Below are positions 11,322-19,864 of a DNA stretch of 64,000 bases, piece after piece. Positions within the stretch are counted from its first letter, which is position 1. The number at the start of each line of letters is the position of its first letter. The position numbers and the translations under genes were made by a program. Source of the stretch: Nicoliella spurrieriana (GTDB lineage: Bacteria > Bacillota > Bacilli > Lactobacillales > Lactobacillaceae). The DNA lies in contig NZ_CP093361.1 in the NCBI RefSeq assembly GCF_023380205.1, forward strand, positions 1,054,001-1,118,000. Direction: 5' to 3'. The notes beneath the pieces were generated by a model. That model was not told the origin of the DNA. It made no database searches and saw nothing but the letters and a program-made list of their open reading frames with translations.

Positions 11322-12059
11322 ATGAAAATTAAAATTCTGGGTTTTTATGGAGGATACCCAACAAATGGAATTGGCACTAGTAGTTATTTAATTCAAAGTG
11401 GTGATTATAATCTGCTTTTAGATTGTGGCAGTAATGCATTAAATGAATTGCAATCTACGATTAATCCATTAGATTTAAATGCAGTTATTCTTTCCCATTA
11501 TCATCACGACCATACTGCTGATGTTGGTGTTCTGCAATATTATTGGCAATTACATTTAAATGGACGTAGAGAGCCAATTTTACCTATTTATGGGAATACT
11601 GAGGATCCAATTAATTTTGCCACTTTAAATTGGGATAATGCAACGGTTGCAAAAGGATATAATGATTTAGTACCATTACATTTGGGACCATTTACAATTT
11701 CATTTTTAAAAACTCATCATCCAGTACCGGCATTTGCAATGAGAATTACTGATGAAAGTGGAAAAACGATGGTATTTACTGCTGATACCAGTTACTTTGA
11801 TGGATTAATTAAGTTTTCCCATGATGCTGATTTATTAATTACTGATACTAATTTTTTTGCTGATAAAAAGGGATTAAAATGGCATATGACGTCGGAAGAG
11901 TCTGGAAAATTAGCTAAGAATGCTAATGCTAAAAGACTGGTATTAAGTCATTTACCTGGAAGTGGTAATTTAAATCAATTAGTAGCTGAAGCTAAGTTAC
12001 AAGCAGGTGCAGATTGTGAAGTAGAACATGCAATTCAAAACCAATTAATTATTTTGTAA
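11322..12059 (+). CDS. Metallo-beta-lactamase fold hydrolase, YhfI-like
   Basis: This 245-residue protein has the metallo-beta-lactamase zinc motif HYHHDH at about residues 60-65, plus later metal ligands in KTHHPVP, TADTSYF and LSHLPGS. The pattern resembles Bacillus YhfI, a small member related to RNase Z and phosphodiesterases. The substrate is unknown. I placed the start at ATG 11322 because the AAGGAG site lies nine bases upstream. An in-frame TTG at 11316 is too close to that site. It stands where many lactobacilli have spx in front of mecA. Confidence 0.75.
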   Translation: MKIKILGFYGGYPTNGIGTSSYLIQSGDYNLLLDCGSNALNELQSTINPLDLNAVILSHYHHDHTADVGVLQYYWQLHLNGRREPILPIYGNTEDPINFATLNWDNATVAKGYNDLVPLHLGPFTISFLKTHHPVPAFAMRITDESGKTMVFTADTSYFDGLIKFSHDADLLITDTNFFADKKGLKWHMTSEESGKLAKNANAKRLVLSHLPGSGNLNQLVAEAKLQAGADCEVEHAIQNQLIIL

Positions 12060-12104
12060 ATAAAGATAAAAAGTAGGCTAATGCCTTTTAATTTGATTTG
12101 AATG

Positions 12105-12113
12105 TGAGATAAT
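12105..12113 (+). promoter_or_regulatory. Extended -10 promoter candidate for mecA
   Basis: TGAGATAAT (TG-n-GATAAT) lies about 38 bases before the mecA ATG, with no good -35 box. Confidence 0.4.
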
Positions 12114-12151
12114 AGGTATTAAGATATTATGTGCTAAGGAGGTGCTCATCT

Positions 12152-12868
12152 ATGGAAATGGATAGAATTAATGATAATACCATCAGAGTTTTAATTAATA
12201 ATGATGATTTAAGTGCACATGGCATTACCGTTTTAGATTTATTGGGTGACCATAAGCAAATTGAGGAATTTTTCTATAGCATTTTAGATGAGATTGACAC
12301 TGATCATCAGTTTCAGGGTGATAATGAGGCTTTAACTTTTCAGGTGTTACCAAATAAAAATGGGCTTGAATTGTTTATCAGTAAGGCTGATCCTAATGAT
12401 CCAGCTAAGACTCAACAAACAAATGATACCGTAACAAATTACATTAAGAATCAAATTAAGAATCGTAATTTAAATGAAGATATTGATCAAGATCTTTTGA
12501 ATGAAGGAAAAGCTGCTCTTAATGAATCTAAACAAGATAATGATGAGGTGGAACAGGAGCCTAAAAATGGTCCTGAGGATGCTGTGATTGAATTTGATTC
12601 ATTTGAGGATTTTATATCATTAGCACAAGAATTACGAATTGATAATGGGATTTCTAATTTATATCTTTACAAGGGTAAATATTATTTAGAATTAGAATTT
12701 TTCACAAATGTCCCTGGTGCAAGTGATTTTGTTAATGAGAATAAGATTCAATTTGCTCTTGAATTTGGTAAGTCTGTTTCAATAACACCTGAATTACTAA
12801 ATGAATACGGAAAGAAAATAATGGACAATAGTGCTTTAGAGTTGGCTAGATATTATTTTAAAGACTAG
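12152..12868 (+). CDS. mecA: Adaptor protein MecA
   Basis: This 238-residue protein is recognised from its N-terminal domain (MEMDRINDNTIRVLI, DLLGDHKQIEEFF), the acidic linker at about residues 95-150 and the C-terminal domain (FDSFEDFISLAQEL). MecA delivers substrates such as ComK to ClpC for ClpCP degradation, with the N-domain binding the substrate and the C-domain binding ClpC. The start is ATG 12152 with AAGGAGGTG eight bases upstream. A terminator follows, so it is probably monocistronic. Its neighbour coiA is a competence gene. Confidence 0.92.
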   Translation: MEMDRINDNTIRVLINNDDLSAHGITVLDLLGDHKQIEEFFYSILDEIDTDHQFQGDNEALTFQVLPNKNGLELFISKADPNDPAKTQQTNDTVTNYIKNQIKNRNLNEDIDQDLLNEGKAALNESKQDNDEVEQEPKNGPEDAVIEFDSFEDFISLAQELRIDNGISNLYLYKGKYYLELEFFTNVPGASDFVNENKIQFALEFGKSVSITPELLNEYGKKIMDNSALELARYYFKD

Positions 12869-12891
12869 GGCTAATTATATTAATATTAATT

Positions 12892-12917
12892 AAAAGGCTG
12901 CGATTTCGCAGCCTTTT
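12892..12917 (+). terminator. Terminator after mecA
   Basis: AAAAGGCTGCG/CGCAGCCTTTTTT hairpin with a four-base loop and T-run. Confidence 0.9.
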
Positions 12918-12949
12918 TTCGTATCTTTTGATATGGGGGGTTGATAAAT

Positions 12950-14062
12950 ATGTTAATTGCATATAATAAGCAAAAATTAATTTTAGCTGATAATGCTACT
13001 AAAGATAATGAATTTAAGTGTCCTTGCTGTAATCAACGGGTTATATTAAGATGTGGAACGATAAAAACACCTCACTTTGCTCATCGAAGTAAAGCAGAAT
13101 GTAATTCATTTAGTGAGGGTGAAACCAAAGAGCATTTGCTTGGAAAAAAACAACTATTTCAATTCTTTTTAGAACTAAAACCACAATTGGAATATTATTT
13201 TACTAACTTAAAGCAAAGACCTGATATAAGATTATCAGGTAGTAAATTAATTGAATTTCAATGTAGTCCAATTTCTAACCAACGACTATCAGAAAGATTA
13301 TGTGGATATCGATCAATTGCCCACGAATCAATATGGATATTAGGGAGTCCATACTTAAAGAAAAGAAATAGCATTCTTAAATTAAAAAAATTTTTAAGAT
13401 ATAATATTAATTTAGGCTTTTACCTTTTATATTGGGACATTAATAGCAATCACATGGAAATACACCATCATTTTAGATTATTATTAGGTCAGATTCAATA
13501 TGACGTTCAATTTATCAAAACATTATCAGAATTAAAAAAATTATTTAATCAAAAAAATATTGTTAAACATTCTTTAAATCCAACGGCAGTTAAGTTTAAG
13601 CTTACTAAAAGAATCACTAATTTTCAAAAACAGGTTATTTTAAATCAAGATCGCATGAATGCTGTACAAAATTTATGTTATCAATACCAATTTAATTATG
13701 TCGGTTATCCACTATCATTAGATTATCCAATTTTTGAAGCGCCAATTTTAGGCTATCAATTAATTAATTTTAAAATTGTTGCCCTTATTTTTTTAAAGAA
13801 TCAATCCAAAATGGAGATATCTAATCTAATTAATAGGGTTAATCATTTTTTAAATATTGATCAGGATTTTTACATGATTAATGACAAAATCATTAACTTC
13901 TTTATTATTAGAATCTTTCAACAATGGGTGAAATTAGGTTTTGCAAAAACTAATCGTCAATATATTAAACTGGTTGACATGCCGAAATGGTATTCTAGTT
14001 ATGATGATAAAATAAATTCAATTAATTATTTTATGTCTATTTTTGTAAATAAAAAAGGTTAA
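12950..14062 (+). CDS. coiA: Competence protein CoiA
   Basis: This 370-residue protein shows the CoiA layout. An N-terminal zinc-ribbon-like pair (CPCC near residue 23, then HFAHRSKAEC) leads into a nuclease-like core with PDIRL... IEFQCSPIS, the PD-(D/E)xK pattern. CoiA is needed for processing or recombination of incoming DNA during transformation. The start is ATG 12950, nine bases after a GGGGGG site; an upstream in-frame TTG directly abuts that site. The gene is very AT-rich. It converges with spxH, and the two share a terminator that contains both stop codons. Confidence 0.85.
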   Translation: MLIAYNKQKLILADNATKDNEFKCPCCNQRVILRCGTIKTPHFAHRSKAECNSFSEGETKEHLLGKKQLFQFFLELKPQLEYYFTNLKQRPDIRLSGSKLIEFQCSPISNQRLSERLCGYRSIAHESIWILGSPYLKKRNSILKLKKFLRYNINLGFYLLYWDINSNHMEIHHHFRLLLGQIQYDVQFIKTLSELKKLFNQKNIVKHSLNPTAVKFKLTKRITNFQKQVILNQDRMNAVQNLCYQYQFNYVGYPLSLDYPIFEAPILGYQLINFKIVALIFLKNQSKMEISNLINRVNHFLNIDQDFYMINDKIINFFIIRIFQQWVKLGFAKTNRQYIKLVDMPKWYSSYDDKINSINYFMSIFVNKKG

Positions 14063-14081
14063 TTATTTTAATTAACCTTTT
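14053..14081. terminator. Shared bidirectional terminator overlapping the coiA and spxH stops
   Basis: AAAAGGTTAATTA/TAATTAACCTTTT hairpin with a three-base loop. Both stop codons lie in the stem. Confidence 0.8.
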
Positions 14082-14691
14082 AAATAACGTGTAAATTAGG
14101 ACTAATATTACCATTTTTGATTAATGGGGTATCTTTTAATAATCCATTCTTTTGACAGACATCCAATAAATCAGAATAAGTGACGCGATTCATTAAAATT
14201 CCAGATTCAAACGTGTCACAATTAAAGATAACTGCTGAAGCAGGAACTTTCACGTTCATTTCATTAGCAAGTTTTTGATCAGCTTTAAAGGCATTAATTG
14301 CTAAATCAGACCTACGATCTTCTTCAAACATCTCTAGATCTAATCCAGCTTCTTCTGCGACCTTAAAGGCAATTTGTTTGCTATAAATAATATTGTTATG
14401 AAGCAATTCTTTTTGGATGCCAATTAAAAATTTTCGCCCACATTTACGACCCTGAAACAAAGCAGCTTTATAATCAAGAACTGTACCGTATTCAACCTTA
14501 AAATTTTTTCCTTCGTTCTTTAATTGCTTACCACTACTTAAGTATCGATTTCGAATAATTTGCATATTCAACATTGGAATGAACTGGAAAGAAAAATTCT
14601 TATCTAAATCATTAGCTAATTTTAAGATTACATGCTCGGCTTTAAAGCAATCATTGCATAATGGGTCCACAAATAAATAAGCTTCGAGCAT
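14080..14691 (-). CDS. spxH: ClpXP adaptor SpxH-like DsbA-family protein
   Basis: This 203-residue protein has a DsbA/thioredoxin-like fold and the N-terminal motif FVDPLCNDC. That matches the SpxH (YjbH) family, which presents the regulator Spx to ClpXP. The CxxC pair is intact (CNDC). The start is ATG 14691 with AAAGGAGG seven bases upstream; an in-frame TTG lies inside that site and is rejected. It is divergent from relQ, an arrangement common in lactobacilli and similar to Bacillus yjbH-yjbM. Confidence 0.8.
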   Translation of the reverse strand: MLEAYLFVDPLCNDCFKAEHVILKLANDLDKNFSFQFIPMLNMQIIRNRYLSSGKQLKNEGKNFKVEYGTVLDYKAALFQGRKCGRKFLIGIQKELLHNNIIYSKQIAFKVAEEAGLDLEMFEEDRRSDLAINAFKADQKLANEMNVKVPASAVIFNCDTFESGILMNRVTYSDLLDVCQKNGLLKDTPLIKNGNISPNLHVI

Positions 14692-14893
14692 AACAATTCC
14701 TCCTTTCAAAGATCGATAATTAAAGTGATAAGCAATTTATTAATTCAATGTATAGAATAACAAATTTACCAAAAAAAACAAAATATTTGCTTAAAAAAGA
14801 ATAGATTTTACCTTAAAAGCGTTTTCAAGTTCTTGAATCAATGGGATTGTGTTAAAATTAATAGAGTTAATAACTTAAGGGGAGGGTGATTGA

Positions 14894-15502
14894 ATGGAAG
14901 ATTGGAAAACCTTTCTATTTCCGTATCAACAGATTGTTGATGAACTAAAAATTAAACTTCGCGGGATTAGAGCTGAGTTTGTTAACGAGAACCGTAGATC
15001 ACCAATCGAATTTGTTACTGGACGCGTTAAACCCATTAATAGCATTAAAGAAAAGATGCAACGTCGTTATATTGAAGAATCACGTTTAAAACAGGATATG
15101 GAAGATATTGCTGGGCTGAGAATTATATGTCCATTTATTGAGGATATTTATGCAGTGGTTAATTTACTTAGACAGCGGTCCGATTTAAACATCTTAGAGG
15201 AACGTGATTATGTCCATAATGAAAAGGCAAGCGGTTATCGTTCATATCATATTGTTTTTGAATATACAGTTCAAAGTGTTGATGGACCAACTGTATTGTT
15301 AGCAGAAATTCAAGTTAGAACGCTAGCAATGAACTTCTGGGCGACCGTTGAACATTCGATTAATTATAAGCACCAGGGTAATTTTCCTGAAGTATTGGAA
15401 AAGCGATTGCAAAATGTTGCTGACACAACGTATAAATTGGATGAAGAAATGTCATCAATTAGAAATAAACTAGCAGAATATCAGGATGATAAGGAAGATT
15501 AA
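14894..15502 (+). CDS. relQ: Small alarmone synthetase RelQ (GTP pyrophosphokinase)
   Basis: This 202-residue single-domain (p)ppGpp synthetase transfers pyrophosphate from ATP to GTP or GDP. The synthetase core is visible: [24 protein letters not shown], the G-loop region [12 protein letters not shown], and [19 protein letters not shown] hydrolase, TGS and ACT domains are absent, as expected for RelQ (YjbM). GGAGGGTGA precedes the ATG. It is the first gene of relQ-nadK-pseudouridine synthase, with nadK starting two bases past its stop. Confidence 0.93.
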   Translation: MEDWKTFLFPYQQIVDELKIKLRGIRAEFVNENRRSPIEFVTGRVKPINSIKEKMQRRYIEESRLKQDMEDIAGLRIICPFIEDIYAVVNLLRQRSDLNILEERDYVHNEKASGYRSYHIVFEYTVQSVDGPTVLLAEIQVRTLAMNFWATVEHSINYKHQGNFPEVLEKRLQNVADTTYKLDEEMSSIRNKLAEYQDDKED

Positions 15503-15503
15503 A

Positions 15504-16319
15504 ATGAAAGTAGCAATTTTTAGTAATAATGGTGGGACTTCAAATGAAGTTGCGCTAAGGTTAAAAAATAAAATTATTAATTCTCTAAAACTAGAAATTG
15601 ATGGGTTGAATCCAGAAATCGTTATTTCAGTGGGGGGTGATGGAACGTTACTATCTGCGTTTCATCACTATAATGATGCTCTTGATAAAATTAGATTTGT
15701 TGGAATTCACACTGGCCATCTTGGCTTTTATACCGATTGGCGTGATTATGAGGTTGATCAATTAATCAATAGTTTGGAGAATGATAACCGACAAAGTGTT
15801 TCTTATCCATTATTATCAATCAAGGTTAACTATGCTGATGGTGGTGCATCTGACCAACTTTTAGCATTAAATGAATCTACTTTTAAACGGGTTAGTAGCA
15901 CGATGGTGACTGATGTTTACATTAAGGATGAATTTTTTGAGAAATTTAGGGGCGATGGACTTTGTATATCAACTCCGACTGGTTCTACTGCCTACAATAA
16001 AGCTGTAGGTGGTGCAATTATTAATCCCCAATTAAATGCAATTCAAGTTTCTGAAATGGCGTCCATTAATAATCGAGTTTTTAGAACGATGGGTTCTCCA
16101 ATTATTATTCCACCTAATGAGTGGATTACCCTCATTCCAGATAATAAAGAGGAGAATATTTTGACTTGTGATCAGATGTTGGTTAAGGATCGACCAATTG
16201 AATCGATTAGATACCAAATTTCTGATCAACGGATTTCATTTGCACAGTATCGTCATACACACTTTTGGAAACGGGTTGGTAATTCATTTATTGGTGTTGT
16301 TAATAATGACGAAGTTTAA
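15504..16319 (+). CDS. nadK: NAD kinase
   Basis: This 271-residue cytoplasmic kinase makes NADP from NAD. Signatures are GGDGTLL at residues 44-50, the NE pair at about 123-124 (LALNEST) and [18 protein letters not shown]. The length is normal for Firmicutes. I chose ATG 15504 because it follows the relQ stop directly, with AAGGAAG upstream; an in-frame earlier start would overlap relQ. The next gene overlaps its end by 14 bases, which implies coupled translation. Confidence 0.94.
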   Translation: MKVAIFSNNGGTSNEVALRLKNKIINSLKLEIDGLNPEIVISVGGDGTLLSAFHHYNDALDKIRFVGIHTGHLGFYTDWRDYEVDQLINSLENDNRQSVSYPLLSIKVNYADGGASDQLLALNESTFKRVSSTMVTDVYIKDEFFEKFRGDGLCISTPTGSTAYNKAVGGAIINPQLNAIQVSEMASINNRVFRTMGSPIIIPPNEWITLIPDNKEENILTCDQMLVKDRPIESIRYQISDQRISFAQYRHTHFWKRVGNSFIGVVNNDEV

Positions 16320-17196
16320 TTGGAATTATTCGGGGAATGGAATTAAACGGGTTCGGACATTATTGATGGAACATGGGGTTACTCGGACCCTCTTGAAAAA
16401 AATTAAATTTCATGGTGGTAAGATTATTGTTAATGGGGTCGAACAACGAGCTAATTACATGTTAAAAACTGGGGATATGGTTACATTAATTTTACCGCCG
16501 GAACCTAACAATGATAATGTTCCGGCTTCTTTTGCAGCTATTCAGATTGCTTATGAAGATGAACATTTTTTAGTTGTTAATAAGCCACCTGGTTTGGCCA
16601 CTGTCCCTAATCATAATTATCATGGAGATACGTTAGTTAATCGGGTTAAGGGTTATTACTTAAATCAACAATATTCAAATTTAAAAATTCACGTAGTCAC
16701 TAGATTAGATAGGGATACTAGTGGATTAGTAATATTTGCTAAACATCATTTGGCACATTCTGTTTTGGATAAACAATTAAAACAACATCAAATAATGAAG
16801 ATGTATATTGCAATCGTTAATGGTTATTTTAATTTTGACCATGGTGAGATTGACTTACCGATTGAAAGACAAGCGGATTCGTTTGTTAAAAGATGCGTTG
16901 GCTCCAGTGGGAAACCATCCAAAACTGAGTTCTGGCAGCAAAAATTCAATAGTAATTATTCATTACTAAGGGTACGATTACACACTGGTAGAACTCATCA
17001 AATTAGAGTTCATTTTTCGGCAATTGGGCATCCTTTAATTGGAGATTGGCTTTATAATCCAAATGATCATCAAATGAAACGACAAGCGTTACACTGTTAT
17101 TATTTACGTTTTTTCAACCCATTTACACAAAGTTTTATTACATGTCGTGCAAATCTTACCGTTGACATACAAAATGTAATTTGGCGAGAATTTTAA
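16306..17196 (+). CDS. RluA-family pseudouridine synthase
   Basis: This 296-residue protein has an N-terminal S4-like RNA-binding region (residues about 14-60, [16 protein letters not shown]) and the RluA-family catalytic motif TRLDRDTSG, whose Asp is the nucleophile. The later [16 protein letters not shown] block is also typical. It converts specific uridines in rRNA or tRNA to pseudouridine. The exact site is not readable; in Bacillus the gene in this place is yjbO. The start ATG lies within the nadK 3' end. Confidence 0.87.
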   Translation: MTKFNWNYSGNGIKRVRTLLMEHGVTRTLLKKIKFHGGKIIVNGVEQRANYMLKTGDMVTLILPPEPNNDNVPASFAAIQIAYEDEHFLVVNKPPGLATVPNHNYHGDTLVNRVKGYYLNQQYSNLKIHVVTRLDRDTSGLVIFAKHHLAHSVLDKQLKQHQIMKMYIAIVNGYFNFDHGEIDLPIERQADSFVKRCVGSSGKPSKTEFWQQKFNSNYSLLRVRLHTGRTHQIRVHFSAIGHPLIGDWLYNPNDHQMKRQALHCYYLRFFNPFTQSFITCRANLTVDIQNVIWREF

Positions 17197-17227
17197 TTTC
17201 ATATTATAAATTTTTGGAGGAAGTAAA

Positions 17228-17743
17228 TTGACTAACCATATTGTATTATTCGAACCACTAATGCCAGCGAATACTGGAAACATTGCTAGAACCTGTGCTG
17301 GTACGGATACAGTTTTAGACTTAATTGAACCCCTTGGTTTTTCTGTTGATGATAAGCACCTTAAACGGGCGGGACTAGATTATTGGAATAAGGTAAATAT
17401 TAATTATCATCATAACTTGCCAGATTTTATTAAGGGAATTAAACCAGATTCAAAATTGTTTTTAGTTTCTAAGTTTGCTGAACAGGATTATACACAGCCT
17501 GATTATTCTGAAATGATTAAGGGTGATTTCTATTTTCTTTTTGGAAAAGAAACGACTGGATTACCTGAAATGTTCATGCGTAACAATGCAGAGAAGGCAA
17601 TTCGAATTCCACAAGATGATAGTCATATTAGAGCGTTAAATCTGTCTAACACCTGTGCCATTGTTATTTATGAAGTTTTAAGGCAGCAACAGTTTAACGG
17701 CTTAGAGCGCACACACACTTATGAATACGATAAGTTAAAATAA
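17228..17743 (+). CDS. trmL: tRNA (cytidine/uridine-34 2'-O) methyltransferase TrmL
   Basis: This 171-residue SPOUT-class methyltransferase modifies the wobble ribose of tRNA-Leu isoacceptors in characterised relatives. The SPOUT knot motifs are NTGNIARTC at about residue 15, FLFGKETTGLP at about 98 and IRALNLSNT at about 137. Translation starts at TTG 17228 with GGAGG seven bases upstream. A symmetrical terminator follows. Confidence 0.9.
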   Translation: MTNHIVLFEPLMPANTGNIARTCAGTDTVLDLIEPLGFSVDDKHLKRAGLDYWNKVNINYHHNLPDFIKGIKPDSKLFLVSKFAEQDYTQPDYSEMIKGDFYFLFGKETTGLPEMFMRNNAEKAIRIPQDDSHIRALNLSNTCAIVIYEVLRQQQFNGLERTHTYEYDKLK

Positions 17744-17773
17744 AAATGGAACCCATAATTGAGTTCCATTTTT
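17742..17773. terminator. Bidirectional terminator between trmL and the DUF4044 gene
   Basis: AAAAATGGAAC/GTTCCATTTTT hairpin with T-runs on both strands between two convergent genes. Confidence 0.85.
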
Positions 17774-17791
17774 AATGTTTAAAATTAATAT

Positions 17792-17911
17792 TTAGTTATT
17801 ATATAATGAGCTAGCAACGGGTAGCAGAACACCAAGAACTAAGAAAATGATCATTAACCAAACAACAGTATTAACAACTTTTTGGAAGGTGCTTTTTTTC
17901 TTCTTTGCCAA
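17792..17911 (-). CDS. Small single-span membrane protein, DUF4044-like
   Basis: A 39-residue protein with a lysine-rich N-terminus (MAKKKKSTFQKVV) and one hydrophobic span (about residues 15-34). It starts at TTG 17911 with GAGGG about six bases upstream, and ends at TAA 17792. The pattern fits the DUF4044 small proteins common in lactobacilli, whose function is unknown. Support comes from the intact frame, the ribosome-binding site, membrane-protein composition and the shared terminator. It lies divergent from the DUF3397-like gene. Confidence 0.72.
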   Translation of the reverse strand: MAKKKKSTFQKVVNTVVWLMIIFLVLGVLLPVASSLYNN

Positions 17912-17997
17912 TTGTATCCCTCACTTTCGGTGATTAGTAACTTAATTACAAGTGTACATTTAGATAACTTGTTTTGCAACTGTTCCAATATTAATTT

Positions 17998-18357
17998 ATG
18001 TTAGGACTTGGTATTTTGTTGAACATCATATTTCAAATATTATTATTGATCATTATTTCAATAATTAGCATCTTTATTAAGAGTACTTTTAAATTTAAAA
18101 TTTTTAATGGATTTAAACCAATCGATACACTGTTGCCAATTTGGATTTATTTTACCTACTCTAATACCATTGATTCATCTTTTTATACTTTTTTACCATG
18201 GGTATTAATTCCATTTGTTTTATTTGCGATTATTTATATTTCAAATGCATTTTTTAAGCATGGAGATGTCAATTGGTTTAGAACCATTAAACTAATCTGG
18301 AGACTCGGAGACATTTGCTTTCCATTTGTCTGGATTTTCTCAATATTTATTAAATAG
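17998..18357 (+). CDS. DUF3397-family membrane protein
   Basis: A 119-residue protein with four hydrophobic segments, matching in size and position the DUF3397 family (Bacillus YllA) encoded at the head of the mraZ-rsmH cluster. No function is known. The ATG at 17998 has no recognisable ribosome-binding site and an in-frame stop just upstream. TTG codons at 18016/18019 after an AGGA are alternative starts. In relatives mraZ would come next, but here rsmH follows. Confidence 0.65.
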   Translation: MLGLGILLNIIFQILLLIIISIISIFIKSTFKFKIFNGFKPIDTLLPIWIYFTYSNTIDSSFYTFLPWVLIPFVLFAIIYISNAFFKHGDVNWFRTIKLIWRLGDICFPFVWIFSIFIK

Positions 18358-18432
18358 ACGGTAGAAAGAATGTCGAACTGAGTTTTATATTTAATTAAAT
18401 CTACTGAAAATGTAGTATAAACGCTCTTATCG

Positions 18433-18441
18433 TGGTAAAAT
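18433..18441 (+). promoter_or_regulatory. Extended -10 promoter candidate for the rsmH-division cluster
   Basis: TGGTAAAAT (TG-n-TAAAAT) about 75 bases before rsmH, with no clear -35 box. Confidence 0.4.
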
Positions 18442-18515
18442 TTAGTTAAATAGAATCGGATAATTTTTAATGTTTATTCATTTCAATAATTTATTTTAGT
18501 AGGGAGCATCTAGTA

Positions 18516-19460
18516 GTGGTTAAGTTTGATCACCAGACGGTATTATTAACAGAAGCTGTATCAGAATTGAATATTCAATCAAATGGGACTTACGTTGATT
18601 GTACTTTAGGTGGTGGTGGCCATAGTTCTAAAATCCTTCAGTCTTTATCAGGAGGTCATTTATACGCTTTTGATCAAGACCAAGTTGCAATTGACTATAA
18701 TCATGAACACCTTGCTAAATACCTTAGTCAAAATGAATTGACATTTATTCATGATAATTTTAGAAATTTAAAAATAGATTTAAATCAACAAAATGTTTTT
18801 TCTGTTGACGGCGTTTTATATGATTTAGGAGTTTCTTCACCACAATTTGATGATGCCGAACGCGGCTTTAGTTATCGTAAAAATGCTCGTTTGGATATGC
18901 GAATGGATCAAAGAAATCCTTTAGATGCTTGGCAAATTATTAATGAATGGTCATACGAACAACTAGTGAGAATCTTTTTCCGCTATGGTGAAGAAAAATT
19001 TGCTAAACCAATTGCACGTTTAATTGAAAAAACACGCTCTCAAAGGCCAATTGATACTACCGATGACCTAGTTGAAGTGATTAAAGCAGGGATTCCAGCT
19101 GCTGCCCGTCGGCATGGTGGTCATCCTGCTAAAAAAGTGTTTCAAGCTGTTCGGATTGCTGTAAATGATGAATTAGGAGCGCTTGAAGATTCACTTGAAC
19201 AGGCGATTGATATGGTCTCAGTTGGTGGTCGAATTAGCGTAATTACGTTTCAATCACTTGAAGATCGACTAGTTAAAACAATGTTCAAAGAAAAAACATC
19301 GATTCAGGACTTGCCACAAGGATTACCAGTAATTCCTGATGAGCTAAAACCAGATTTTAAATTAGTTAGCCGAAAACCAATCTTGCCTAGTAGGGATGAA
19401 ATTGAGGTTAATCACCGTTCTCATAGCGCTAAACTAAGAGTAATTGAAAGGGTTAAATAA
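18516..19460 (+). CDS. rsmH: 16S rRNA (cytosine-1402-N4) methyltransferase RsmH
   Basis: This 314-residue SAM-dependent methyltransferase (formerly MraW) modifies C1402 in the ribosomal P site. Visible motifs are [13 protein letters not shown] (SAM loop, about residues 26-38), [15 protein letters not shown] and [16 protein letters not shown]. It begins at GTG 18516 with TAGGGAG about ten bases upstream. It opens the compact division and wall cluster, whose genes follow with short gaps or overlaps. Confidence 0.95.
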   Translation: MVKFDHQTVLLTEAVSELNIQSNGTYVDCTLGGGGHSSKILQSLSGGHLYAFDQDQVAIDYNHEHLAKYLSQNELTFIHDNFRNLKIDLNQQNVFSVDGVLYDLGVSSPQFDDAERGFSYRKNARLDMRMDQRNPLDAWQIINEWSYEQLVRIFFRYGEEKFAKPIARLIEKTRSQRPIDTTDDLVEVIKAGIPAAARRHGGHPAKKVFQAVRIAVNDELGALEDSLEQAIDMVSVGGRISVITFQSLEDRLVKTMFKEKTSIQDLPQGLPVIPDELKPDFKLVSRKPILPSRDEIEVNHRSHSAKLRVIERVK

Positions 19461-19483
19461 CCCGGTTAGGAGTGATGTTGTTT

Positions 19484-19864
19484 ATGATGGAAAAAAGTGT
19501 ATATGTGCAAACCCCAGATGAGGGTCTTATTTCCGGTGGAGTTGAAAGAAATAAAGTTCGTCAATCTAGAAATCCTAATCCTCATAAAAAGAACGGAATT
19601 TCTAGAATGGAAATATTTCTATATATCTCACTCTTGGTCGGTTTTATTGCGCTTGTCTTAGTTTTAATTTCTGCAAAGGTTAATCTTAGTTTGGCTCAAC
19701 AAAATTTACAAAATGTTAATCAAAAGGTGGAAAAAATACATAACGATAATAGCAATCTTAAGCAAGAAGTGAGTGAATTACAAAGTAGTAGTCGTCTCCA
19801 AAAAATTGCTCAGAAGAATGGCTTGTCGCTTTCTAATAATAATATAAGGAATGTTAGAAAATGA
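19484..19864 (+). CDS. ftsL: Cell division protein FtsL
   Basis: This 126-residue bitopic protein has a basic cytoplasmic N-terminus, one membrane span (about residues 43-65) and a periplasm-facing coiled coil (LAQQNLQNVNQKVEKIHND onward). It pairs with DivIB and DivIC in the division complex. Several starts are possible; ATG 19484 lies 11 bases from AGGAG, while TTG 19478 lies closer. Its stop overlaps the next start as ATGA. Confidence 0.85.
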   Translation: MMEKSVYVQTPDEGLISGGVERNKVRQSRNPNPHKKNGISRMEIFLYISLLVGFIALVLVLISAKVNLSLAQQNLQNVNQKVEKIHNDNSNLKQEVSELQSSSRLQKIAQKNGLSLSNNNIRNVRK

